Positions 35,755 through 44,646 of a stretch of DNA of 64,000 bases are shown here, piece after piece. The translations under genes and the position numbers were made by a program. This stretch comes from Virgibacillus sp. 7505. Lineage in GTDB: Bacteria; Bacillota; Bacilli; Bacillales; Amphibacillaceae. Every line of letters begins with the position of its first letter. Position 1 is the stretch's first letter. The stretch is from positions 124,001-188,000 of the forward strand of contig NZ_NPBF01000004.1 of assembly GCF_002272135.1 (NCBI RefSeq). The letters run 5' to 3'. Below the pieces are notes generated by a model that did no database searches, was not told where the DNA came from, and saw nothing but the letters and a program-made list of their open reading frames with translations.

Positions 35755-36963
35755 ATGGTAAACAATCAGCCTCCCTTATGGACAAGAGCCTTCATTTTCT
35801 TATTGCTGGGCAATTTGTTCACTTTTATGAGCTTCCAGATGCTGCTGCCGAATCTGCCGCCGTATATCGCCTCCATTGGCGGCAGCAGCTTACAGGTTGG
35901 ATTGGTAACAACAGCATTTTCGATTGCTGCGATTCTAATCAGGCCATTCATTGGCCATATCCTGCTGACGAAGAAAAGGAAAACGCCGATACTGATCGGT
36001 TCTTTCCTTTTGCTCGTCTGTGCAATTCTATATCCCTTCACCCAAATTGTTACACTTCTATTAATATTCCGCTTTCTGCATGGAGCAGCTTGGGGATGGA
36101 GCACCACCACAAATGGCACAGCCGCGGTTGACCTTGTACCGAGAAGGCGTGTCGGAGAAGGCATGGGTTATTTCGGTCTTTCTATTACTATCGGTATGAT
36201 CATTGCACCAAGTGTCGGTATCTTCCTCTATCAAACTTATAACTTTCGGACGCTAATCCTCGTATCGATCGTACTTGGCATGGTTGCTTTTCTATTTCTG
36301 GCACTGACTCGATATGCTGAACCTGAAGCATTGTCACGAAACCAAGCCCAGCCTCCTAAATTTTCTTTTTTTAAGTCATTGATCGAAAAGAAAAGTGCCT
36401 ATCCTGTATTCATTACGTTCCTTACATCATTCGGGTACGGTTCCATCGTCACTTATCTTGTCCTTTTTGGTCAGGAACAGCAGCTTACTGGAACATTTCT
36501 CTTTTATTTAGCCAATGCTTTATGCGCAACGGTTTCCAGACCATTTACTGGCCGCTTGTTCGATGCCAAGGGACCTTGGGTGCTGATCATGGGTTGTTCC
36601 GTTGTTGCTTTCCTTGCCATGTGGATACTCAGCATAGCATCAGCTAACTGGTATTTCATCGTCTCCGGTGCCTTATTCGGAATCGGTTATGGGTCTATGA
36701 TCCCCGCTTTGCAAGCGTGGACAATTTCCAAGACAGATGTAGAAAGAAGCGGCATTGCCAATGGTATGTATTATTCATCTATCGATTTTGGCATCGGTTT
36801 GAGTGCCATCATCCTTGGCATCCTGCATCAATTCGTTTCGACATCTACCCTGTTCCAAATGTCGAGTTTCCTATTTTTGCTCGTATTTTTGTTCACGTTG
36901 ACCGATTTTGTTATCAAGCGTCGAAGAGATCAGCAGCACGCTTTAAATGTAAAGAAATTATAA
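35755..36963 (+). CDS. MFS transporter
   Basis: The 402-residue protein has twelve hydrophobic segments and major facilitator features: a basic loop RPFIGHILLTKKRKTP between segments two and three, RFLHGAAWGW in segment four and a matching RPFTGRLFD in the second half. It is a drug/proton antiporter-like member; substrate unknown. AGGAGGT precedes the ATG. It probably forms an operon with the AI-2E transporter. Confidence 0.9.
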   Translation: MVNNQPPLWTRAFIFLLLGNLFTFMSFQMLLPNLPPYIASIGGSSLQVGLVTTAFSIAAILIRPFIGHILLTKKRKTPILIGSFLLLVCAILYPFTQIVTLLLIFRFLHGAAWGWSTTTNGTAAVDLVPRRRVGEGMGYFGLSITIGMIIAPSVGIFLYQTYNFRTLILVSIVLGMVAFLFLALTRYAEPEALSRNQAQPPKFSFFKSLIEKKSAYPVFITFLTSFGYGSIVTYLVLFGQEQQLTGTFLFYLANALCATVSRPFTGRLFDAKGPWVLIMGCSVVAFLAMWILSIASANWYFIVSGALFGIGYGSMIPALQAWTISKTDVERSGIANGMYYSSIDFGIGLSAIILGILHQFVSTSTLFQMSSFLFLLVFLFTLTDFVIKRRRDQQHALNVKKL

Positions 36964-37048
36964 AGAATACAACAAAAATGAGATACATCGGTAATCACGG
37001 GTAAACAGGTACTATCGTCCTTTTTTCTGCATACTTTGGTGCTTTCAT

Positions 37049-37281
37049 TTGTATTTATTTATAAAAGCATGTAGTATAGGGATAATATTTTCAACATTGT
37101 ATTTATTTCGGATAGCGATGTTGATGTTGTGTTTCTTCCATAACCCGTTTCAGAGCGGCAGCGGTTTGCAAGGGATTTCCCCGGGAACCGGGAATTCAGG
37201 CTTGCAAGATAACTGATTCCGGCTGAATGGGCTATTGAAGAGTATTTTAGGGTATTCCATACTTATAAGGAGGATCTACTT
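37049..37281 (+). promoter_or_regulatory. promoter and ~200-base leader of the DAHP synthase gene
   Basis: TTGTAT (37049-37054), 17-base spacer and TAGTAT (37072-37077) give a good promoter, leaving about 195 bases before the ATG. A hairpin lies at 37166-37207: TTGCAAG and CTTGCAA outer arms, with TTCCC/GGGAA inside. There is no T-run after it and no T-box ACCGCG element. The whole 318-base gap (36964-37281) holds no gene. Confidence 0.5.
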
Positions 37282-38343
37282 ATGCAGACTACAAATGTTT
37301 TGGAGCTGAAAAAACAGTACGAACAAACACATTTCGAGCTGTTGAAATTGTTGAACGAACAGGCAAGCCTTAAGCAGCAGCTGAAGGATCTTCCTGAAAG
37401 TGAACGCAGCCAGTCCGAGAAACTTCTTCTGGCAGAACTAAAAGCACAGAATGAAGCTGGTGTGCTTGGAGATTCCACGATGGATTCGATCTTCAAGGCT
37501 GTTTTGCAAGCGAAGACGAAAGAAGAAGAGGCCGCAAGCAAGCGTCCGATGCTTGTATCCCGCGCTTATAAAAACGAAGATACAGTTATCGACTTGAAAG
37601 GTGAAAAGGTCGGTACTGGTAAGGCAAGCTTCGTCTTTGGACCATGTTCTGTGGAAAGCTACGAGCAAGTGGCTGCGGTAGCGGAATCCTTAAAAGACAA
37701 AGGACTTAAATTACTACGCGGCGGTGCCTTCAAGCCCCGTTCATCACCATATGACTTCCAAGGCTTAGGTGTAGAAGGCTTGGAAATTCTGAAGCGTGCA
37801 GCAAATGAATACGATTTGGCAGTCATCAGTGAAATCGTCACTCCGCATGATATCGAGAAAGCACTTGATTTTGTCGACGTCATCCAAATCGGCGCACGTA
37901 ACGCCCAAAACTTTGAATTACTGAAAGAAGCAGGACGTACCAACAAACCTATCCTGCTTAAACGCGCCCTGTCTGGTACTATTTCAGAATTCATTGCAGC
38001 GGCTGAATACATCCACTCCGAAGGCAATGGCCAAATCATCCTTTGCGAGCGCGGTATCCGCACGTATGAGACAGCGACACGGAATACATTGGATATTTCG
38101 GCTGTACCAATCCTGAAACAGGAAACGCATCTTCCTGTAATGGTTGATGTGACACACTCTACTGGCCGAAAAGATATCATGCTTCCATGCGCGAAAGCTG
38201 CATTGGCTGTCGGTGCAGATGGAGTCATGGCTGAAGTTCATCCGAATCCTGCTGTTGCATTGTCTGATGCAGGTCAGCAAATGGATATTCCAGCATTCGA
38301 TAAATTCTACAAAGAACTCGCTGCCTTCCAAAGCAAGATCTAA
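37282..38343 (+). CDS. aroA: bifunctional chorismate mutase / DAHP synthase
   Basis: The 353-residue protein has an AroQ-type chorismate mutase domain at residues 1-90, then a class I-beta DAHP synthase (about 105-350) with [33 protein letters not shown] and [11 protein letters not shown]. It makes DAHP from phosphoenolpyruvate and erythrose 4-phosphate; the mutase domain also senses prephenate/chorismate as in B. subtilis AroA. AAGGAGG precedes the ATG. Single-gene transcript with a long leader and a strong terminator. Confidence 0.96.
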   Translation: MQTTNVLELKKQYEQTHFELLKLLNEQASLKQQLKDLPESERSQSEKLLLAELKAQNEAGVLGDSTMDSIFKAVLQAKTKEEEAASKRPMLVSRAYKNEDTVIDLKGEKVGTGKASFVFGPCSVESYEQVAAVAESLKDKGLKLLRGGAFKPRSSPYDFQGLGVEGLEILKRAANEYDLAVISEIVTPHDIEKALDFVDVIQIGARNAQNFELLKEAGRTNKPILLKRALSGTISEFIAAAEYIHSEGNGQIILCERGIRTYETATRNTLDISAVPILKQETHLPVMVDVTHSTGRKDIMLPCAKAALAVGADGVMAEVHPNPAVALSDAGQQMDIPAFDKFYKELAAFQSKI

Positions 38344-38345
38344 AA

Positions 38346-38385
38346 CGAAGAGGACCGTCACTAGTTGTGACGGTCCTCTTTTTAT
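38346..38385. terminator. bidirectional terminator after aroA
   Basis: AAGAGGACCGTCAC and GTGACGGTCCTCTT arms around TAGTT, with a T-run. Confidence 0.92.
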
Positions 38386-39221
38386 TTAAAGTCGATTGCA
38401 CAGCTCTCAGCTATTCTTCGATAGCCAATTTTCTGGTACAGCTTGTTGGGTCCGGGATCATCCGCATTTGTGAACAAGCAGCAGAATTGCTTCCCATCCT
38501 CCAGCAATTTCGCAGAAAGTGCCGCTACGAGCGTCTGGGCATATCCCTTTCGCTGCTGTTCCTCAGGAGTGAATACCGCGTTAATCACAATCCCATTCCG
38601 GCTTTCTCTTGAGCAGCCAGCCATACTTACGATCTGACCATCAACCGTCCAGACGTACATCCGCTTTTGCGCAATCAGTCTGCCGATTACTGTATCCGCT
38701 CGTTCCTCTGTCATATGTTCTCCAGTAACTTTTCCAAATTGCATTAGCCAATCACGTAACAGGACGAAATCATCATTAACGGCCGCACGCATCTCCCCTC
38801 TGGCAGTACTTATATCCGTTACTTTATCGAGCTGATAGATGAACTGATTCATGTGTACTTTTACCTGTGTTTCGTTCAGCTGCTGCCAAGCTCCCGCAAA
38901 TTGATTCGCTTGTTTTACTGGACCGATAACTCCGGGCAGATCGGGTGTTAAAGTTTGAACAAGCTCAGCTAGCTGGGCAGCTTCTTCCTCAGTCCAGACT
39001 GCGCCATCAGATAGGATGATCCGATTTCCTTTTGTATTCAAGAAGACTAGCCGAATTCCATCATTGTCCTCGCCATACCCAAAAACCGATCCCATATCTT
39101 CTCCCTCTGCCATTCTGCCAAGCAAACCCAACAGCAGATTATTTTCTGCTTCACGCTCCAATAAAAATGATTCCGCTTTTTCCAGCAGCCGATGCACATC
39201 CTGCTCTTGGATAAAACGCAT
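38382..39221 (-). CDS. GNAT family N-acetyltransferase
   Basis: The 279-residue protein has a C-terminal GNAT fold with the acetyl-CoA motif AVFTPEEQQRKGYAQTLV and LYQKIGYRRI near the end; the N-terminal half is a weaker, degenerate acetyltransferase-like domain. Substrate unknown. GGAGGGG precedes the ATG. It is convergent with aroA and divergent from a small coiled-coil gene. Confidence 0.88.
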   Translation of the reverse strand: MRFIQEQDVHRLLEKAESFLLEREAENNLLLGLLGRMAEGEDMGSVFGYGEDNDGIRLVFLNTKGNRIILSDGAVWTEEEAAQLAELVQTLTPDLPGVIGPVKQANQFAGAWQQLNETQVKVHMNQFIYQLDKVTDISTARGEMRAAVNDDFVLLRDWLMQFGKVTGEHMTEERADTVIGRLIAQKRMYVWTVDGQIVSMAGCSRESRNGIVINAVFTPEEQQRKGYAQTLVAALSAKLLEDGKQFCCLFTNADDPGPNKLYQKIGYRRIAESCAIDFK

Positions 39222-39285
39222 CCTTTCCCCTCCTCGCTTGACGTTTAGACTCCTTCTTTCCTATTCTTAGTGTAGAGGTGATGAT

Positions 39286-39465
39286 ATGAATAGACAAGAG
39301 CTGGAAACCAAACTGGCTGAATTGAAAATGACGTATGCAAGCGTGCAGGCAGACGCTGACAAACTGGCATCAAGCGGTGCTGGCGCTGCCCACATGGAAA
39401 GACAGCTTGAGGAGATGGAAATCGAGATCAAATCGCTTCGCCAGCAGATCCGGGCACTGGAATAA
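39286..39465 (+). CDS. 59-residue coiled-coil protein, SE1832-like
   Basis: The frame encodes a small charged helix-rich protein beginning MNRQELETKLAELKMTYA and ending IKSLRQQIRALE, with heptad-like Leu/Ile spacing on both sides of a short SSGAGAA break, suggesting a helical hairpin. It resembles the SE1832-type small proteins of Bacillota, by memory only. GAGGTG lies upstream of the ATG. It is divergent from the GNAT gene. Confidence 0.7.
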   Translation: MNRQELETKLAELKMTYASVQADADKLASSGAGAAHMERQLEEMEIEIKSLRQQIRALE

Positions 39466-39503
39466 TTCCACAGTTCCCGGATATACTAATACATGCAGAG
39501 TAT

Positions 39504-39570
39504 TTGGATTACACATAAAAAAAGCGTATAATGGATATAATGAAAACGCATTTTTTGCGTTTATTTTTTT
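39504..39570 (+). promoter_or_regulatory. CorC-family gene promoter with immediate 5' hairpin
   Basis: TTGGAT (39504-39509), 17-base spacer and TATAAT (39527-39532) place the transcript start near 39540. A terminator-like hairpin follows at once: AAACGCA (39544-39550), T-loop, TGCGTTT (39556-39562) and a T-run, then AAGGGAG. It may instead be the terminator of the small upstream gene with the promoter inside it. Confidence 0.6.
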
Positions 39571-39588
39571 AAGGGAGAGATTTTATAC

Positions 39589-40920
39589 ATGAATAGTCCG
39601 GATGATCCTGGGAGTCCAGTTTTACTCCAACTCGTATTGATTGGTATTTTAACAGTACTGAATGCTTTTTTTGCTGCAGCAGAAATTGCATTGGTCTCAC
39701 TGAATAAGAACCGCATCTCACAGCAAGCAGACGAAGGTGATAAGAAAGCGGCAATGCTGCAAAAACTTATTGCTGATCCTAGTAAGTTCATCGCAACTAT
39801 CCAAGTGGGTATTACGCTGGCAGGCTTCTTCTCAAGTGCCTCAGCTGCTACCGGGCTTGCAGATCGATTCGCTGGTGTACTTGGAGATATTCCTTACGCA
39901 CAGCAAATCAGCGTTGTGGTCATTACTGTCTTGCTGTCTTATGTAACACTTGTATTCGGTGAATTATTCCCGAAAAGGGTTGCCCTTCAAAACGCGGAGA
40001 AGATTGCCAGATTCTCTGTCACACCGATTCTATTTATCAGTAAAATCGCAATGCCATTCGTCAAATTCCTTTCCTTCTCCACGAATGTACTTGTGAAAAT
40101 CACACGTGTTGGAAATGATGCAGAAGCCGAAAAGGTCTCCAGGGAAGAGATCAAACTTCTGGCTCAGACTGGACAGGAGGAAGGAATCCTGAACGCGGAT
40201 GAATTCGATATGATCAAAGGTGTTTTCGACCTTGATGATAAAATTGCACGTGAAATCATGACGCCGCGGACAGATACATTCACCCTAAGCATCGATACCC
40301 CAGCTGAAGAACTTGCAGATATTCTGCTCGAACAGAAATATTCCAGAATTCCGGTCTACCAGACAGACAGCGATACTATCGTCGGTATTCTGAACATGAA
40401 GGATTATTTCAAAGCAGTACGAGAATATGGATTTGATGGAGTGCGACTCGAAGCTATTTTGCGGGAAGCGCATTTCGTGCCCGAGACTAAATACATTGAT
40501 GACCTTTTAAAAGAATTGCAGCAGACACATAATCATCTTGCAATCCTGATCGATGAGTATGGCGGCTTTTCCGGTATCGTCACGATGGAAGACATGATTG
40601 AAGAGATTGTCGGAGATATAGATGATGAATACGATGAAATCGAAGGAGAGCTGACCCGTATCGATGATAATACGTATATGGCGAGCGGTTCCCTTCAAAT
40701 TGATGAATTCAATGATTTCTTCGATACAGATATCGATGTACCGAACTTTGATACGATTGCAGGCTTCATTCTAAGCCGCATCGGTTCGATCCCTGATGAG
40801 GATTCCGATACAGTTGTGGAATATGAAAACATGCTCTTCACTGTAGAATCTGTACGGGATAATCGACTGGAGAAAATTAAAATTGAATTGAAGCGCCCGC
40901 ATAGCGAGGCAACGATTTAA
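39589..40920 (+). CDS. CNNM/CorC (hemolysin C) family membrane protein
   Basis: The 443-residue protein has an N-terminal CNNM transmembrane domain (about residues 1-185, with FFAAAEIALVSLNKNR and FGELFPKRVALQNAE), two CBS domains starting at IMTPRTD and ILIDEYGGFSGIVTMED, and a C-terminal CorC_HlyC domain. Relatives such as B. subtilis MpfA (YhdP) export magnesium. AAGGGAG precedes the ATG. The promoter carries an unusual immediate 5' hairpin. Confidence 0.92.
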   Translation: MNSPDDPGSPVLLQLVLIGILTVLNAFFAAAEIALVSLNKNRISQQADEGDKKAAMLQKLIADPSKFIATIQVGITLAGFFSSASAATGLADRFAGVLGDIPYAQQISVVVITVLLSYVTLVFGELFPKRVALQNAEKIARFSVTPILFISKIAMPFVKFLSFSTNVLVKITRVGNDAEAEKVSREEIKLLAQTGQEEGILNADEFDMIKGVFDLDDKIAREIMTPRTDTFTLSIDTPAEELADILLEQKYSRIPVYQTDSDTIVGILNMKDYFKAVREYGFDGVRLEAILREAHFVPETKYIDDLLKELQQTHNHLAILIDEYGGFSGIVTMEDMIEEIVGDIDDEYDEIEGELTRIDDNTYMASGSLQIDEFNDFFDTDIDVPNFDTIAGFILSRIGSIPDEDSDTVVEYENMLFTVESVRDNRLEKIKIELKRPHSEATI

Positions 40921-40922
40921 AA

Positions 40923-40962
40923 CAAGAAACTGCCTGTTCCATAACAGGCAGTTTCTTATTTT
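40923..40962 (+). terminator. terminator after the CorC-family gene
   Basis: AAGAAACTGCCTGTT and AACAGGCAGTTTCTT arms with a CCAT loop, followed by ATTTTT. Confidence 0.9.
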
Positions 40963-41034
40963 TCGACTAAAAAGCGATGAAGCCTCTAATCATGTTATGC
41001 TGTATGTAATGAGAAATAGGAAAGGGTTTTGAAC

Positions 41035-43155
41035 GTGGAAGCTACAGCGCAGCAAATATTGAAGGATTATTACGGCTACGATACCTTCCGTAAAGGACAA
41101 GCCGAAGTAATCGAGCATGTGATGAAGAATGAAAATACATTAGCGATCATGCCGACAGGCGGAGGAAAATCGATATGTTACCAGGTGCCCGCTTTAATGC
41201 GCCATGGTACTGCACTGATCATCTCTCCGCTTATCTCCTTAATGAAGGATCAGGTCGACGCACTGACGGCAATGGATATACCTGCCGCTTATATAAACAG
41301 CACACTCGAAGCTGCCGAAATGGAATGGACGATGCAGCAAGCTGCAGAAGGTGCCTTCACCTTCCTTTACGTGGCACCAGAGCGACTGGAGAATTCTCGT
41401 TTCCTGCACATGATCCGTCGCCTTTCGATAAGCCTGATTGCTTTTGATGAAGCTCACTGTATTTCCCAGTGGGGACATGATTTTCGCCCAAGCTACCGAT
41501 CTGCTATCAGCATACTGGATAAACTGACAGAGACACCGCCTGTCATGGCTCTGACCGCTACTGCCACGCCGCAGGTAGCAGACGATATTCAGAAACTGCT
41601 GGATATCCAGGAAGACTTCACGACTCGCACAGGCTTTGCTCGTGATAATCTTCGCTTTCAAGTAGTTAAAGGTGCAGATAAGGAGCGCTACATCCTGGAT
41701 TTCATTCAAAAACGCAAGCAGGATACCGGTATCATCTACGCACCTACTAGAAAGCTAGTCGACCAGCTTTCCCTGTTCCTGGACCGACAAGGAATCAAAA
41801 CAGCCAAATACCATGCTGGCATGAGCGAGGCAGACCGACAGGCCGCACAATCTTCCTTCATCCAAGATGAAGTCAGTGTCATGATCGCAACGAATGCTTT
41901 CGGAATGGGTATCGATAAAAGTAACGTACGTTATGTTCTGCACTATGCCTTGCCTATGAATATGGAAGCCTATTATCAGGAAGCAGGCCGTGCAGGTCGT
42001 GACGGTGAACCGAGTGATTGTGTACTGCTCTTCTCAGGTCAGGATGTACATTTACTGAAGTTCCTAATTGAAAATTCATCTTCCGATACACAAGCGGAAT
42101 ATCAAAAACTGCAGCAGATGATGAATTACTGCCATACACAGAGCTGCCTCCAGACGTATATGCTTCACTATTTTCAAGATCCGCACATCCCAGAGGATTG
42201 CGGCAGATGCAGCAACTGCTTGAATGAATTCGAGAAAACGGATATGACACGAGAAGCGCAAATGGTACTTTCCTGCATCAAACGGATGGATGAGCGCTTT
42301 GGTGCTGTATTGGTTGCGAAGGTATTGAAAGGTTCCAAGGACAAACGAATCAAGCAATTCGGTCTCGAAAGTCTTTCCACGTACGGCATTATGAAAAATC
42401 GGACAGAAAAGGATATCACACAGTTCATTCATTATCTTTCTGCTGAAATGATTCTCGCTCCAACTGATGATAAATATCCTGTTCTGACACTAACAGATGA
42501 AGCTGTCCAAATTCTTAAAGGTGAAAAGAAAGTGATGATGCAAATTGCCAAAGCTACCGAGACAGCCGAAGCGGATTATGATGAAGCGTTATTCCAAGAA
42601 TTGCGGGAATTGCGCAAGCAGATTGCCCAAGCAGAAGGACTGCCTCCATACGTCATCTTCTCGGATGCAACACTAAAAGAGCTATGCCGATACATTCCGC
42701 ATACGCAAGATGAGATGCTGGGGATAAAAGGTATCGGGGAAAGACGGATGGAACAGTATGGAGACCAATTCCTTGAAGTGCTAAAGCAGCATGAGCAGAC
42801 AGCGATTGTACCTAACCGTGATCAAAAGCCATTACTCCAGGAAAAGCAAGATACTCCAAGTCATCTAATCAGTTTTGAAGCCTTTGAGAAAGGCAGTTCC
42901 ATGGAAGAAATAGCAAAGGATAGAGGCTTGACTCCAATGACTGTCAGCAATCATCTTTTCAAAGCCTATGCAGATGGAGAACCACTGGACCTGCAGCAGT
43001 TTTTTACATCAGAGCAGGAAACAGCAGTTCTCGATGTACTGAAGCAGCATGATACACTTCCAAAGCTTCGGGAAATCAAGGAACAAATGGATGTAGCGTG
43101 TGACTACCATGCCATTCGCGCTGTACTCGTGCACCATGGTATTCTAGATCAATGA
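41035..43155 (+). CDS. recQ: RecQ family DNA helicase
   Basis: The 706-residue helicase unwinds recombination and replication intermediates. It has TGGGKSICYQVPAL (Walker A), DEAHC, TATATPQVADDI and QEAGRAGRDGEPS motifs, a zinc site with CLQTYM and CGRCSNC, an RQC winged helix, an HRDC domain (LRELRKQIAQAEGLPPYVIF) and an extra C-terminal helix-turn-helix (SMEEIAKDRGLTPMTVSNHL). It is longer than B. subtilis RecQ/RecS. The GTG at 41035 is chosen because AAAGGG lies eight bases upstream; a TTG two codons earlier is too close. Confidence 0.95.
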   Translation: MEATAQQILKDYYGYDTFRKGQAEVIEHVMKNENTLAIMPTGGGKSICYQVPALMRHGTALIISPLISLMKDQVDALTAMDIPAAYINSTLEAAEMEWTMQQAAEGAFTFLYVAPERLENSRFLHMIRRLSISLIAFDEAHCISQWGHDFRPSYRSAISILDKLTETPPVMALTATATPQVADDIQKLLDIQEDFTTRTGFARDNLRFQVVKGADKERYILDFIQKRKQDTGIIYAPTRKLVDQLSLFLDRQGIKTAKYHAGMSEADRQAAQSSFIQDEVSVMIATNAFGMGIDKSNVRYVLHYALPMNMEAYYQEAGRAGRDGEPSDCVLLFSGQDVHLLKFLIENSSSDTQAEYQKLQQMMNYCHTQSCLQTYMLHYFQDPHIPEDCGRCSNCLNEFEKTDMTREAQMVLSCIKRMDERFGAVLVAKVLKGSKDKRIKQFGLESLSTYGIMKNRTEKDITQFIHYLSAEMILAPTDDKYPVLTLTDEAVQILKGEKKVMMQIAKATETAEADYDEALFQELRELRKQIAQAEGLPPYVIFSDATLKELCRYIPHTQDEMLGIKGIGERRMEQYGDQFLEVLKQHEQTAIVPNRDQKPLLQEKQDTPSHLISFEAFEKGSSMEEIAKDRGLTPMTVSNHLFKAYADGEPLDLQQFFTSEQETAVLDVLKQHDTLPKLREIKEQMDVACDYHAIRAVLVHHGILDQ

Positions 43156-43199
43156 AAAAAACCCGCATTACTGGCTTTCTCCAGTAATACGGGTTTTTA
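43155..43199. terminator. bidirectional terminator recQ/aminopeptidase
   Basis: AAACCCG..ATTACTGG and CCAGTAAT..CGGGTTT arms with T-run on both sides. Confidence 0.9.
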
Positions 43200-43200
43200 T

Positions 43201-44439
43201 TTAATCGAATTTGATTGCCCAGCTTCCATCACGGAAAACGGGTTCGGATGATCCATCTGCAAAAATGCCGTCAATGGAAAGGTCTGCTGATCCGATCATG
43301 AAATCAGTATGTGTCAAACTGTCGTTAACTCCATGCTTATCAAGCTCTTCCGCATTCATGGAAGCTCCGCCTTCCAGTGTAGTCGGATAAGCTTTTCCTA
43401 AAGCAACGTGACAGGATGCATTTTCATCATACAGCGTATTGTAGAAGATGAGACCAGACTGGGAAATTGGAGATTCATGCGGTACTAATGCAACTTCCCC
43501 AAGACGCAAAGCTCCCTCGTCTGTTTCAAGCAAGTGCTTCAATGTCTCCTGACCTACCTCGGCTTTATAATCGACAACCTTTCCTTCTTTGAAGGTAAGT
43601 GTGAAGTTATCGATCGTATTTCCATCATAAATCAATGGTTTTTTACTTGTAACAGTTCCCTCCACGTCGTATTTATGCGGCATCGTGAACACTTCCTCAG
43701 TCGGCATATTCGGATTGAATTCAGTACCGCCCTCGGTAGTAGAAGAACCGCCTTTCCAAATATGACCTTCTGGTAAGCCAATCGTCAAATCTGTTCCTTC
43801 AGATTTAAAATGCAGCTTCTTGTATCGTTTGCCATTCAGTACGTCGCGGGCATTGTGCAGCGTAGCATTATGCTCCTTCCACGCCTGAATCGGATCGTCC
43901 TGATCAATACGGACAATCTTGAAAATAGAATCCCAAAGAAGCTTCGTTGCTTCCTCAGCAGATTTCCCTGGGAAGATTTTTTGTGCCCAGGCGTCTGTCG
44001 GAATAGTTATGATCGTCCATGGAACGATATCATTCATTGTATAATGACGGAGATGCTGCAAAGCTTGCGCAGTAGCTTTTGTTGCTTGTGCCACTTTGTT
44101 TCCATCCACATCTTTTAGAAGGTCAGGGTCAGTGGAACGAATCTGCAAAAGTGCTGCACCCTTCTTCATATAATAAGCACGCTGCTCTACCAGCCAATCA
44201 GGGATGTCTGTCAGTACTTCCTCAGATTGATGCTTATATTTCAAAAGCATGAGAGTATCATCTGACCAATTGATATGTACCTCACTTGCGCCCAGTTCAT
44301 AAGCACGTTTTGCAATCAAGCGTACAAATTCCGCTCCGTCAAGCGGTGCCATGATGAATAGCGGTTGATCCTTCTGGATATTTACACCTGTACGCAAAGC
44401 GACCTCAGCATATTTTTCTAATAATTCCTTATCTGGCAT
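43201..44439 (-). CDS. M29 family aminopeptidase (copy 2)
   Basis: The 412-residue protein is a clear paralogue of the gene at 28128-29372, with KGGSSTTEGGTEFNPN, MPTEEVFTMPHK, SPISQSGLIFYNTLYDENAS and HTDFMIGSADLSIDG carrying the same metal-binding positions. The ATG at 44439 has AAGGA nine bases upstream and is preferred to a TTG three codons earlier. The two copies differ along their whole length, so the duplication is old. It is transcribed alone, away from an interspersed repeat. Confidence 0.92.
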   Translation of the reverse strand: MPDKELLEKYAEVALRTGVNIQKDQPLFIMAPLDGAEFVRLIAKRAYELGASEVHINWSDDTLMLLKYKHQSEEVLTDIPDWLVEQRAYYMKKGAALLQIRSTDPDLLKDVDGNKVAQATKATAQALQHLRHYTMNDIVPWTIITIPTDAWAQKIFPGKSAEEATKLLWDSIFKIVRIDQDDPIQAWKEHNATLHNARDVLNGKRYKKLHFKSEGTDLTIGLPEGHIWKGGSSTTEGGTEFNPNMPTEEVFTMPHKYDVEGTVTSKKPLIYDGNTIDNFTLTFKEGKVVDYKAEVGQETLKHLLETDEGALRLGEVALVPHESPISQSGLIFYNTLYDENASCHVALGKAYPTTLEGGASMNAEELDKHGVNDSLTHTDFMIGSADLSIDGIFADGSSEPVFRDGSWAIKFD

Positions 44440-44528
44440 TGGAATCAATCCTTCCCGTCATTAAATTCAGACTATTCTTCCATTCTAGTAAAGTATGCAC
44501 AAATTGGCACGAAATATGCCTTGGATGT

Positions 44529-44646
44529 GTAGCTGCGGTGACCAGAAACTGCGCTGTAAGCAATGTATCCCTGCATGGCGAAAAGCGCCCCACTCCGGGC
44601 TCCCTTGCTTACCGCTCCGTTTCTAAACGGTTTCTTTCGCTTTTCT
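44529..44646 (-). repeat. structured interspersed repeat, copy A
   Basis: Read on the minus strand, this element shares most of its length with the plus-strand copy at 59378-59493, including GAAACGGAGCGGTAAG, AGCCCGGAGTGGG, GCAGGGAT and CTTACAGCGCAGTTTCTGG. Arms GAAAC/GTTTC and GTAAGCAA/TTGCTTAC pair. It begins one base before the stop codon of the ABC-F gene. Confidence 0.85.

Noticed and set aside
36964-37281. T-box in the aroA leader
   Set aside because: The ACCGCG T-box core and a terminator T-run are missing.
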